From Candidatus Zixiibacteriota bacterium (GTDB taxonomy: Bacteria > Zixibacteria > MSB-5A5 > GN15 > JAAZOE01), in assembly GCA_023138975.1 (NCBI GenBank), contig JAGLON010000020.1, positions 1-64,000 on the forward strand: a stretch of 64,000 nt of DNA, written 5' to 3'. How positions within the stretch are numbered: position 1 is the stretch's first letter; every line of letters starts with the position of its first letter. This document shows positions 45,051 through 53,538 of the stretch, piece after piece. The position numbers and the translations under genes were made by a program. The notes under the pieces are model-generated. The model did not search any database, was not told the DNA's origin, and was given only the letters and a program-made list of their open reading frames with translations.

Positions 45051-45627
45051 GATTCACCACCAATAGTATCCAAAGCACCCACACTGTTGTAATCATCAGA
45101 ATAAGTGTCGCTTGCCAAAAAAAGAGGTGCATGAACTTAAAGAGATTATGGTAATAGGCTCCGACTACTGTCAAGAAGACAATTCTTAAGATGTTAAATA
45201 AATAGAGTATAGGGATGCCTGTAAAAGCTCCGATGGCTTTTGATTTCCAACTGGTCGGATAGGCTAAAAGGGCGGCCAAAAATATCAGCATTTCCATAAT
45301 GCCGGTACATTCCTCAATTATCTCAACAGTAAATCCATAGATAGTCACAAAGCGGCCATTTTGAGTCACATCATTTGAAAATGCTGCCAGGATCCCTCCG
45401 CATACAGACGCTGTAAATTTCATAAATGACAGAATCTCATTGTTAAGCCATACTGAAGCAAACGGATAGATAACAGAGCCGAGAAGCAGCAAACCGAGAA
45501 ACAGTCCAATAAACTGATAAAGACGTTTTTTTCCCGCTTGTGAAGTAGTCTGAGAGGCTGTGTTTGTGTGTTTCGATTTTGAGGGTTCACTTGTTGGCGC
45601 GGATTTATTCTTTTTTGGTTTAGCCAT
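45019..45627 (-). CDS. Exosortase/archaeosortase family protein
   Basis: This 202-residue membrane protein is a predicted cysteine transpeptidase that cuts C-terminal sorting signals of surface proteins. The family's catalytic residues are seen as C107 (EECTGIMEML), R148 (FNILRIVFL) and H167 (MHLFFWQ). It has about five to six membrane helices, shorter than the eight-helix EpsH type. Residues 1-34 are an unusual S/T/K-rich cytoplasmic tail. ATG 45627 (MAKPKKNK) is chosen over TTG 45645. No protein with a PEP-CTERM-like tail is encoded in the window. Confidence 0.85.
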   Translation of the reverse strand: MAKPKKNKSAPTSEPSKSKHTNTASQTTSQAGKKRLYQFIGLFLGLLLLGSVIYPFASVWLNNEILSFMKFTASVCGGILAAFSNDVTQNGRFVTIYGFTVEIIEECTGIMEMLIFLAALLAYPTSWKSKAIGAFTGIPILYLFNILRIVFLTVVGAYYHNLFKFMHLFFWQATLILMITTVWVLWILLVVNRDKKAGSIFT

Positions 45628-45721
45628 GATACCATAACCATACAATGAGACAATAGTTTTTCCAATGACTTTTTAGAACATTGTCTGTCAATCAATAGTA
45701 TAAAATGCCGAATTAAGGAAT

Positions 45722-47572
45722 ATGCGCACGGTTTTAAATCAATATGAAGCAGAAATACGCTTGGGTTTATTGGTAATAGTAGTACTCTTACTATTACTTA
45801 ATTTTGGAACAATATACATATTTTATAACGGTATGCAGCAAGTCAGCGAGGGTCTTGATAAAGATATCCTGTCCGCATTGCAAAACAGTACTATGTTCCT
45901 GCAGAAAAACCAAATTTCCAAAATTCCGGAAGATCAAGTTCATATTATACGGCAGAGATACAATGTTGAATTTATAGCAGCTAGTAGTTTTACAACTCAT
46001 AATGAACCTGAAATATTACAATCGATAAACGCAATTGCATATAAGGAAAGTCTTTTTTCTGAGTTATCCCAAAAACAAGTAAATCGCTTATTAGAAGGTG
46101 ATAAGCTTCTCCTGGGAGGAACCAAACCTGGTGACCGTACCGGTATTCAAATTACCCGGGTTATTCCTGGACAGTACTTATGTATAACAGCGAAAGCATA
46201 TTCTCAGGTATTAGCTTTTTTCTTAAATGCATCAAAAATAGTGCTATATATGGCGATAGGAATCGTGATTCTTATCATTCCACTTACTATCGGGTTACCA
46301 AGAATTATCTTAAAACCATTTAAAAAGATGAAGGAAACCGCGGAAAATGCCGGACAGGAAATAAATGCTGATGCCGGAGATGAAGTCGCCCAAATAATAG
46401 AGTCTTATGAGGGTAATATTCGAGCATTAAGGCGTAAGGAAGAGGAGCTGACCAGGCTATATTCCGAATCCACCAGCAAAGCGCGTCAGCTTGAAAAACT
46501 AAATAAGTATATCATGCAGTCAATTCCATCGGGCGTTATTCATATTGATCTTGACGGTAAAGTAATTGAATATAATCGTGCCGCCGGGGAAATACTTGGC
46601 TATGATTCTGACCTTGTTATGGGCAAACATTATTTAACTGCTTTTCCCGAAGATGATGAAATTATCCGTCTTATAGATGCCGGCTTGATTAGAGGTGAAA
46701 CGATATCGCATCGTGAAGTCGAGTTTACTAAAGATAATCAACAACAATATCTGGGTGTTGTCAGTGCGCGCATTTATGATGATTCCGGTAGCGATATTGG
46801 GGTCGCTTTACTCTTTACCAATGACACCGAGGTTAAACAGCTTCAATCAGAAATCGAAACAAATAGAAGATTAGCTACTCTGGGCGAAATGACTGGTGGG
46901 TTGGCACATCAATTGCGAAATTCTTTGGCCGCAATTTCCGGATTTTCTCAGCTACTGGTAAAAAAGGCAGACTCTGATTCGTTTCTTGGCGATATTGCAT
47001 TGTCTATTTATGATGAAACTAAAACCTCCGGTGAAATGGTTAGAAGGTTTCTTAATTTTGCAAAACCACTCAGTCTTACACAGGAAACTCTTGACCTGAA
47101 CGAGCTAGTACGCGAGTGTATCGCAAAGGTTTCCGGTATCGCCAATGGCAACAGTATCGAGATTATGGGCCCAGAAGAATGCCCTGAAATTATTATTACA
47201 GGAGACTCTCTTTTGTTAAAAGAAGCAATCGGGAATATAATCGATAATGCTTTTCAGGCAATTGAGTCAAATGGAAGAATTGAAATTGCGGTCAGCGAAT
47301 ATGAATCGAGGGCGCACATTATCATATGTGATAACGGTACGGGTATAGACGAGTCGATTAAAAATGACATATTTACTCCCTTCGTATCATCGAGACCGTC
47401 CGGAACTGGGCTTGGTCTGGCTCTGACTCATAAGATTATAACCTTGCACGGAGGAAACATCTCTTATAATAACCGGGTGGAAGGCGGCACGATATTTCGT
47501 GTCGCTTTGCCGTCACTGGAAAAGAACAATTATCATGGCCCAACGGCTGCAATTACTGCTAAAAATATGTAG
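45722..47572 (+). CDS. Membrane sensor histidine kinase with PAS domain
   Basis: This 616-residue protein has a membrane helix at ~15-38, a periplasmic sensor part and a second helix at ~165-190. A HAMP-like linker and coiled coil lead to a PAS domain (about 265-380: SIPSGVIHIDLDGKVIEYNR). The HisKA box is GGLAHQLRNSLAAISGF with H396. The ATPase domain has IIDNAFQAI (N box), CDNGTGID (G1) and GTGLGLALTHKI (G2). It autophosphorylates and should pass phosphate to a response regulator not encoded next to it. The kinase core resembles NtrB-type kinases, which would suit the NtrC-type protein at 3298, but no sequence evidence links them. AAGGA precedes the ATG. Confidence 0.92.
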   Translation: MRTVLNQYEAEIRLGLLVIVVLLLLLNFGTIYIFYNGMQQVSEGLDKDILSALQNSTMFLQKNQISKIPEDQVHIIRQRYNVEFIAASSFTTHNEPEILQSINAIAYKESLFSELSQKQVNRLLEGDKLLLGGTKPGDRTGIQITRVIPGQYLCITAKAYSQVLAFFLNASKIVLYMAIGIVILIIPLTIGLPRIILKPFKKMKETAENAGQEINADAGDEVAQIIESYEGNIRALRRKEEELTRLYSESTSKARQLEKLNKYIMQSIPSGVIHIDLDGKVIEYNRAAGEILGYDSDLVMGKHYLTAFPEDDEIIRLIDAGLIRGETISHREVEFTKDNQQQYLGVVSARIYDDSGSDIGVALLFTNDTEVKQLQSEIETNRRLATLGEMTGGLAHQLRNSLAAISGFSQLLVKKADSDSFLGDIALSIYDETKTSGEMVRRFLNFAKPLSLTQETLDLNELVRECIAKVSGIANGNSIEIMGPEECPEIIITGDSLLLKEAIGNIIDNAFQAIESNGRIEIAVSEYESRAHIIICDNGTGIDESIKNDIFTPFVSSRPSGTGLGLALTHKIITLHGGNISYNNRVEGGTIFRVALPSLEKNNYHGPTAAITAKNM

Positions 47573-47638
47573 CGGCCTGCGCAATATCTGTTATATTAGC
47601 CTCACTTAAGATGAAATTATACTTCCAATGGAGGAACA

Positions 47639-48199
47639 ATGATTACTGCGGCTGATTTTAGAAAAGGAATGCGGGTTTTAATTGACGGTGAGCCTTATAT
47701 TGTCGTTGATTTTTCTAATGCCAAAATGGGACGAGGCCGTCCGCATACTAAAGCCAAGCTAAAACACCTGATAACCGGATCAGTATTTGAAAAGTCGTAT
47801 CTTTCCAATGAGTCGTTCAAATTACCTGATCTTGAAAATAGAAAAATGCAGTATCTATACAATGATCCCGACGGGTATAACTTTATGGATTCAGAGACAT
47901 TTGAACAGACTTTTCTCACAGAAGAAAACCTGGGCGATAGCAGGTTTTATCTTATGGAAAATCATGAATACTCGATTATGTTTTTTGAAGGTAGAGCGAT
48001 ATCTCTGGACTTGCCTGCCTCGGTAGTTTTAGAAGTTACTGATGCCGAACCGGCCGTTAAAGGGGATACTGTATCCAATATTCAAAAAGGCGCGACTCTG
48101 GAGACCGGGTTAAAGGTTAAAGTTCCCTTATTTGTTAAAGTCGGCAATAAAATTAAAGTTGATACTCGCACCGGCGCATATATTGAGCGGTCGAATTAA
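47639..48199 (+). CDS. efp: Translation elongation factor P, Arg32 type
   Basis: This 186-residue EF-P relieves ribosome stalling at proline runs. Three beta domains are visible, and the end GNKIKVDTRTGAYIERSN is the family signature. The domain I tip that reaches the peptidyl centre reads NAKMGRGRPHTKAK: the modified position is R32, not the lysine of E. coli-type EF-P, and the usual PG turn is MG. GGAGG lies just upstream. It overlaps rnhC by one base (TAATG), so efp, rnhC and the eIF2B-like gene are co-translated. Confidence 0.96.
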   Translation: MITAADFRKGMRVLIDGEPYIVVDFSNAKMGRGRPHTKAKLKHLITGSVFEKSYLSNESFKLPDLENRKMQYLYNDPDGYNFMDSETFEQTFLTEENLGDSRFYLMENHEYSIMFFEGRAISLDLPASVVLEVTDAEPAVKGDTVSNIQKGATLETGLKVKVPLFVKVGNKIKVDTRTGAYIERSN

Positions 48200-48840
48200 T
48201 GCCGGAAAACATCTGGCCGATTATCGGGGTTGATGAGTCTGGAAAAGGTGACTTTTTCGGTCCTTTGGTTATAGCTGGTGCATTTGTCGAAGAGAATCAA
48301 TTACCGCGACTGGCCGAAATAGGGGTTCGCGACTCAAAAAAAATCGCCGATAACCGGATTCTTGTAATAGCTGCCCAAATTAAAAAAATCTGTGTTTATG
48401 ATGTCGTCGTGATCTCTCCTGACAGATACAACCAACTTTATCGTAAGATAAAGAACCTGAACAAACTTCTCGGCTGGGGACATGCCAAAGTCATCGAGAA
48501 TGTCCTGACCAAGAAACCGGCTCCGGCGGCAATCAGCGATAAATTCGGGAAAGATCATTTTATTATCGATAATCTTCAAAAGCTGGGTCGAGAGATTAAC
48601 TTGATGCAAAAGGTTCGAGGCGAATCTCATCCAGCGGTTGCGGCCGCCTCAATTTTAGCCCGGGCTGAGTTCATATATCGAATGAAATCAATGTCAGATG
48701 CTTTTGGGATGACATTTCCCAAGGGAGCCGCGGCTCAGGTTGACAATGCCGGACGTAATTTTGTAGGCATAAAGGGGGAGCCGGAATTAGAAAAAGTAGC
48801 CAAGCTTCATTTTAAGAATTACCAAAAAATCATGTCATGA
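48199..48840 (+). CDS. rnhC: Ribonuclease HIII-type catalytic domain protein
   Basis: This 213-residue nuclease cuts RNA in RNA-DNA hybrids. The start GVDESGKGDFFGPLVIAGAF has the DESGKGD motif of RNase HIII rather than the DEAGRG of RNase HII. Further catalytic acids lie in RDSKKI, DNLQK and the ILARAEF region. RNase HIII normally has ~300 residues with an N-terminal TBP-like substrate domain; here the catalytic domain begins at residue 8, so that domain is missing. ATG 48199 overlaps the efp stop, and there is no room for a longer start. Confidence 0.85.
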   Translation: MPENIWPIIGVDESGKGDFFGPLVIAGAFVEENQLPRLAEIGVRDSKKIADNRILVIAAQIKKICVYDVVVISPDRYNQLYRKIKNLNKLLGWGHAKVIENVLTKKPAPAAISDKFGKDHFIIDNLQKLGREINLMQKVRGESHPAVAAASILARAEFIYRMKSMSDAFGMTFPKGAAAQVDNAGRNFVGIKGEPELEKVAKLHFKNYQKIMS

Positions 48841-49616
48841 GTAACAGCTCATTACAGGATATTCTGAAAAACACTTCCTCCGGCGCATCTGATTTATATT
48901 CACAAGTTTTATCACTATTTATCTCCAATGAAAAATATCAGTTATATAATTCAGCAAGAAAAGCAAGCGATAAGTTATGCCAAAAATTCCCAGAGATGGC
49001 AGTCTTTCAATACCTGAAAGGCCGAATCACAAACCATAACGGTAACCTGAGTCCTCTTTTTATTCTATTGAAATCAGATGCTGAGACTGAATCTGAAAAC
49101 ATATGCAGTAAAGTCCGCCGTTTTTGGAGGAAAAAGCGGCGGGTAGTAACGATTTCTCAATCATCAATGGTATTAAGAGTTTTAAAGGCATACCCTGAGC
49201 GAATTGAATCGGTTTTACTGTCAGTCTCTTCACCTAAAAACGAAGGGATACTTATGGCCCGAAAGCTCGCTTTAGCTAATATCAAAGTCACGGTAGTGAC
49301 CGATGCTGCCTTGCCGGGAATGATTACACAACAAGATTATATCTTTACCGGAGCAGATACTGTTACCGAGAGATATATTGTAAATAAAACCGGTACTTAT
49401 GCACTGGCTTTGGCAGCTCAGGTAGTAAAGGCGAAAGTGCTTACTTTTTGTGAATCGTTTAAATTCATAGAAGGGCGAGAGCATCTGGGGGGCGAGCCCG
49501 ATCATCCAAGACAGGAAATCTTAAGGACCAACAATCCTAATATTCATGTTAACAATCATTATTTTGAGAAAATCCCAAGAAAATTAATATACCGGATAAT
49601 CACGGGGAGCAATTAA
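48837..49616 (+). CDS. eIF-2B alpha/beta/delta-like protein
   Basis: This 259-residue protein belongs to the IF-2B superfamily, which includes eIF2B regulatory subunits, methylthioribose-1-phosphate isomerase and ribose-1,5-bisphosphate isomerase. The C-terminal Rossmann-like part has VTISQSSMVLRVL, VTVVTDAALPGMITQQDYIF, TGADTVTERYIVNKTGTYAL and VLTFCESFKF, the family's core. The substrate is unknown; a sugar-phosphate isomerase role is more likely in a bacterium than initiation-factor exchange. It overlaps rnhC by four bases (ATGA) and is followed by a terminator. Confidence 0.85.
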   Translation: MSNSSLQDILKNTSSGASDLYSQVLSLFISNEKYQLYNSARKASDKLCQKFPEMAVFQYLKGRITNHNGNLSPLFILLKSDAETESENICSKVRRFWRKKRRVVTISQSSMVLRVLKAYPERIESVLLSVSSPKNEGILMARKLALANIKVTVVTDAALPGMITQQDYIFTGADTVTERYIVNKTGTYALALAAQVVKAKVLTFCESFKFIEGREHLGGEPDHPRQEILRTNNPNIHVNNHYFEKIPRKLIYRIITGSN

Positions 49617-49648
49617 AAAGCCGGAGCATTCTTGCACTCCGGCTTCTT
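49616..49648. terminator. Bidirectional terminator
   Basis: AAGCCGGAG and CTCCGGCTT are perfect arms around CATTCTTGCA, with A-rich and T-rich flanks. It lies between two convergent genes and can serve both. Confidence 0.88.
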
Positions 49649-49670
49649 ACACATGGCGTTAATGTTAATT

Positions 49671-50384
49671 TTAGTATTGAATTTGGGCGAAATCACTCAT
49701 TACACTTATGGTATTGTTTTCACTGGCGCTCAAGGCATTTGGAACAACCTGGAATTTAACAAGTCCGATATTTGCAGCATACCAGTAATAAATATATGAG
49801 TGTTCTCCGATTTGCCACTCAACTTTTAGACAGTTGCTATAAGTCAGGCCATCAAGTGCCAAAACCGATTCTTTAGCTACGATCTGCATTGTATTATAAG
49901 CCAGTTCGTTACCATCGGCCCGATGTAGGCCACCGCCATCTTCGCCGGAAATTGTAGTATCACTTATAATCACTGTCTTCGAGCGATCCCATGAACTACC
50001 GACGGTAAATGGAGCTTTAAGTATTATTGCTCCCGGATCATTTGTCGATGATGTTTCATAGACCGCGATTGAATTGGCGTACATGTAACTAATAGTTTGT
50101 TCAAATGAAGAACCACTGCGGACAGTACGACGAATCGTATATCCCTGATTTCCATCAATTGTAACCGGATCGGCGACTTCAATATCATAATGTTCGGTCG
50201 TCGGTTCAGTTCGTGTATAACTTACACGCCATCCCTGATTGAGGGGGATATACGTGGTCGGATCGGCGTTATCCGAAATAGTTGTTGATGAATTAGTGAA
50301 TTTTTTACTAGAGCATCCTACCATTACCATTAAAAAGACAATTGCTGTTAAAAGTAGTGACCAAAGTATCTTTCGAGATGACAT
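49671..50384 (-). CDS. Lipoprotein of unknown function
   Basis: This 237-residue protein has a lipoprotein signal (MSSRKILWSLLLTAIVFLMV, then MVGCSSK with the lipobox cysteine). The body is beta-rich with short repeats of strands (GWRVSYTRTEPTTEHYDIEV, then VEWQIGEHSYIYYWYAANIG), a pattern seen in proteins that report total amounts of substrate in LolA/DUF-like folds, but no family is recognised. GGAGGAGG lies six bases before ATG 50384. The longer frame from 50399 runs through that site. It is divergent from the 50658 gene. Confidence 0.75.
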   Translation of the reverse strand: MSSRKILWSLLLTAIVFLMVMVGCSSKKFTNSSTTISDNADPTTYIPLNQGWRVSYTRTEPTTEHYDIEVADPVTIDGNQGYTIRRTVRSGSSFEQTISYMYANSIAVYETSSTNDPGAIILKAPFTVGSSWDRSKTVIISDTTISGEDGGGLHRADGNELAYNTMQIVAKESVLALDGLTYSNCLKVEWQIGEHSYIYYWYAANIGLVKFQVVPNALSASENNTISVMSDFAQIQY

Positions 50385-50657
50385 ACAACCTCCTCCCAAC
50401 TAATTGGGCTATTAAATAATTCTTTGCCTTCCGAGAGTTTGAGATTGCAAAGATAATGCCGAAATAGGGTATAATCTATAAGCGTGTTGTTATCAATGAG
50501 ATAGGGCAATTTTGTTAGTAAAATTTGAAGGTAACAATGACTGTTTTATTGGAATTATCCTATATAATTAGGATGCTGCCCCAGACTATTAAAAAAATCG
50601 CGTTATTTGCCGATAAATAGTATTAATGTCAAAGGGTTAAACATAGGTGAGGGTATC

Positions 50658-52775
50658 ATGCCGCAACTTTATAACGATGTGCTTCTAGGCACGACTTTTT
50701 TACTTATTCTGATAGTAATGCTGACGGTGGGGCGTCCAGTATTCAAACATTGTCAACGGGCATTTAAGCAAATAATACTCGGTTTGTCATTTTTTATTGG
50801 TTTTTCTCTTATTCATATCTTGGCTAATAATAATGTTTTTAGCGGTATTGTCTTTTTACAGGAAAAAGCAAACGCCAATGCTATTGAAGCCACTTTGATT
50901 GTTGGCGGGTTAATCTCTTTATTGGTAGGTGTCGGCGGATGGCTGCCATCTCTCAAATACAGCCGCATTGAACGCGCTCGAATCAACAAGCGCTATTATT
51001 GTTTGAAGATGATTAATCAGATGATTACGTCAGCGAAAAGCTACGATGAAGCATTTGAGAAGATCAACAAGTGCCTAAGCACATATCTTGGAATTTCCCG
51101 CTGTGCTGGATTCAAGTACTATTCAAAGCAAAACGCACTTTATTTATCATCGGCAATAGGTTTTAATTCCGATAAACCAAACGCACTGAGAAGAATTGAT
51201 TTATCTAATACCGACCTGAAGAGCATTCTGGATACAAAGAGACCATCTTATGAAACGTTGGACAATCAAATCTTTAATTATTGTCGCCAACCTGACTTAT
51301 GGGTGCCTATTTCCAACGATGGAAGCTTGTACGGAGCGTTGTTTTGCTGGTCGGACGATATAAAAGATGACGACGATTATTTGGATTTCTTTTCAGTTAT
51401 TGCCTCCCAAATGGGGCGACATTGTGCCAATCTGATAAACGTGGAAACAAGTGAACATTTTCGAAAGCAAAATGAATCATTCGAGAGGCTGTCTAAACTC
51501 TGTAGCAGAGTCAGCTCGATTCAGCAGATAACCAAACCGCTATTCAGTCATATGCGGAATCTAATCAATGCCGAATTTATGACAATTGCGGATCTCGACA
51601 ATTCCGGTGAAAATATGTTTCGGTACAGTATCGGGGCATCTGGCAGGATGCTCTTGGAAAAGAGAGTCAGTCGAGCCACTGAAGGTACCGATGTTGAGAA
51701 AGTGTTTAAAGATGGACGACCGATTTTAAAACCTAAAGTCGCGGATGAAACTAAATTCACCGGAGAGGATGGTCTGTTTTTATCCTGCGGCATGCGGTCA
51801 AAGATTGTCTTGCCAATCAGAATTGGGAAAAGAGTTCTGGGTGCAGTCGTATTCGGACATAGCCAGCCTGGTTACTATTCTTCGCTTCATCTGAAAAAGG
51901 TTCAGGAAGTTATTCAGGTTGTATCATCTGTCTTTGAGAAGGAGCGTCTGAATGAAATCATCGAGACCAAAGAAGAGCAGATGATTCGCCTTCAGCTGAT
52001 TGAGAGAAACCTTGTTTCGGAAAACTCCCTACAGTCATTTTTCAGCGATGCCTGTGATATTCTCACTAAACGAATGAAATGTACGATGGCGCGAATTTCT
52101 TTGATTGATAGCGATAATAAAAATTTGTTGAGTCAATCTTGGCAGACGATTAGAAATACCGGGCAGGAAGTGAATAAATCGGAATCAATACCTCTGTCAC
52201 TTTTGCCCTGGCACCGTATTATGGTAGAGGCTGATAAACCCATGTTAATTAATCAAGCTGATTTGGATTCACAGATGCAATCGCAAGAATCATCGCAAAC
52301 ACTATTGCCTAATATCAAATCCGCGATGTTGATTCCCATCAAGCTTGGTGACAAAGTTAAGGGTGTTATCTCTATTGGAGAAGTTCGAAATTGGAATCGG
52401 AGAACGTTTAATGCCGCCGATTTAGTGCTGGCCAAAGATATCGCCGCAAAATGTTCAGTTGCACTAAGGCTACGGCAGCTCGAACTGGAAAAGAATCAGA
52501 TAAAAAAATCACGAACGGCCTTTGCGGTCCCGACTTCGGAAGCAATCAACACTTTCCGCACCGATATAAAAAGCCCGCTGACTTCGATAATGGGAGCTAC
52601 CGAGCTTCTGAAAACAAAATCTGGAGCCGAGGACAAAACGGCTTCCCGTTATTATAATTTGATCATGAAGTCAGCCGAGAAGATTCAGCAAATGACCGAG
52701 CGGGAATCATGGGAAGATTACAACTATAGAACTACCAATCAGGATGAGGTTGTTTCTGAACAGGTGATAGGGTAA
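50658..52775 (+). CDS. Membrane multi-GAF signalling protein with degenerate HisKA and no ATPase domain
   Basis: This 705-residue protein has three membrane helices (residues ~8-27, 39-58 and 76-96). Three GAF-like domains follow (about 115-255, 275-425 and 445-600; for example YLGISRCAGFKYYSKQNALY and ALFCWSDDI). Residues ~630-685 form a HisKA-like helical hairpin (FRTDIKSPLTSIMGATELL), but the phosphoacceptor His position is T635. The protein stops without a HATPase domain. It could be a dimer or scaffold sensor for the response regulator gene 113 bases downstream, or for another kinase. GTGAGGG precedes ATG 50658; a start at 50607 is the alternative. Confidence 0.8.
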   Translation: MPQLYNDVLLGTTFLLILIVMLTVGRPVFKHCQRAFKQIILGLSFFIGFSLIHILANNNVFSGIVFLQEKANANAIEATLIVGGLISLLVGVGGWLPSLKYSRIERARINKRYYCLKMINQMITSAKSYDEAFEKINKCLSTYLGISRCAGFKYYSKQNALYLSSAIGFNSDKPNALRRIDLSNTDLKSILDTKRPSYETLDNQIFNYCRQPDLWVPISNDGSLYGALFCWSDDIKDDDDYLDFFSVIASQMGRHCANLINVETSEHFRKQNESFERLSKLCSRVSSIQQITKPLFSHMRNLINAEFMTIADLDNSGENMFRYSIGASGRMLLEKRVSRATEGTDVEKVFKDGRPILKPKVADETKFTGEDGLFLSCGMRSKIVLPIRIGKRVLGAVVFGHSQPGYYSSLHLKKVQEVIQVVSSVFEKERLNEIIETKEEQMIRLQLIERNLVSENSLQSFFSDACDILTKRMKCTMARISLIDSDNKNLLSQSWQTIRNTGQEVNKSESIPLSLLPWHRIMVEADKPMLINQADLDSQMQSQESSQTLLPNIKSAMLIPIKLGDKVKGVISIGEVRNWNRRTFNAADLVLAKDIAAKCSVALRLRQLELEKNQIKKSRTAFAVPTSEAINTFRTDIKSPLTSIMGATELLKTKSGAEDKTASRYYNLIMKSAEKIQQMTERESWEDYNYRTTNQDEVVSEQVIG

Positions 52776-52888
52776 ACGCGGAGAATAACTCTTAGTCGTA
52801 TATTCCCGGTTGACTTCTATTCCTTTACCTGGATAGAGCAATATTGTATCTCATTACTGATAGACTAATTGACGCAAGAGCACGAGTT

Positions 52889-53299
52889 ATGAGAAAAGAA
52901 ATAAAAAAACTGCAAGTTTTAGTTGTTGATGACCAAGTAGATTTACTTGGTGTCCTCAGGGAAATACTCATCAATGAAAACTATGAAGTGTTAGCCTGTT
53001 CCACCGGAGAACTTGCCTTAGAGCGCTTATCTCAACAGCAATTCAATCTTTTAATTAGCGATATAGGATTGCCTGGAATTGACGGCTGGCAATTAGTTGA
53101 TGCTGCCCGGCAATACCAAACTGACATGTCAATTATAATGATAACGAGTTGGAAAAATGATGAAACAGAAATGCGTAAGAAAAGACATGGAGTCTCGGCT
53201 GTGATACATAAGCCGTTTCGAGTCATAGAATTAATGGAAGCAATACACAAATTATATAAACCCAAGACATGTTGTCGAACATGCGGTAAAATCAGTTGA
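52889..53299 (+). CDS. Single-domain response regulator with CxxC tail
   Basis: This 136-residue protein is a lone receiver domain. It has the acidic pair in VLVVDDQVD, phosphoacceptor D58 in LLISDIGLPGIDG, the conserved Thr in IMITSW and Lys in HKPFR. There is no output domain. The last residues, CCRTCGKIS, contain a C-x2-C pair that could bind metal or be redox active. ATG 52889 gives a normal start; the frame extends up to 52844 without a ribosome site. The degenerate GAF protein lies immediately upstream on the same strand and is the likely partner. Confidence 0.87.
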   Translation: MRKEIKKLQVLVVDDQVDLLGVLREILINENYEVLACSTGELALERLSQQQFNLLISDIGLPGIDGWQLVDAARQYQTDMSIIMITSWKNDETEMRKKRHGVSAVIHKPFRVIELMEAIHKLYKPKTCCRTCGKIS

Positions 53300-53323
53300 C
53301 ATTTTTAATTGAACGCTTATATT
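53296..53323 (+). promoter_or_regulatory. Sigma70-type promoter of the rib operon
   Basis: A perfect TTGACA (53296-53301) and TATATT (53318-53323) are separated by 16 bases, just before the FMN riboswitch. Confidence 0.75.
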
Positions 53324-53333
53324 CTCCTTAAAT

Positions 53334-53449
53334 ATCTTCGGGGTGAGGCGAAAATCCTCGACCGGCGGTTAAAGCCCGTGAGCGGAGCAATAGCTCTGCC
53401 GAACCGGTGAAATTCCGGTGCCGACGGTATAGTCCGGATGGGAGAAGAT
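53334..53449 (+). promoter_or_regulatory. FMN riboswitch (RFN element)
   Basis: The conserved core is easy to read: CTTCGGGGTGAGGCGAAA, ACCGGCGGTTAAAGCCCG, then CCGGTGAAATTCCGGTGCCG, ACGGTATAGTCCGGATG and GGGAGAAGAT. The P1 arms ATCTTC (53334) and GAAGAT (53444) close it. It senses FMN and should lower rib operon expression when FMN is plentiful. Confidence 0.97.
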
Positions 53450-53510
53450 TATAAAAATTACGGCTTTTTTTGAGTTGGCCGTGAAATTTGTCAGATATTA
53501 GAGTCCTCCC

Positions 53511-53538
53511 AATCCCCGAAATGTAAGGGGATTTTTTT
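53511..53538 (+). terminator. Riboswitch expression platform: terminator overlapping the ribD ribosome site
   Basis: AATCCCC pairs with GGGGATT, followed by more T up to the ATG. The purine-rich AAGGGGA in the 3' arm is also the only Shine-Dalgarno of ribD (seven bases before ATG 53539). The hairpin can therefore stop transcription and hide the ribosome site. A separate hairpin TTACGGC/GCCGTGA at about 53457-53484 lies between it and the aptamer and may be part of the switch. Confidence 0.75.
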
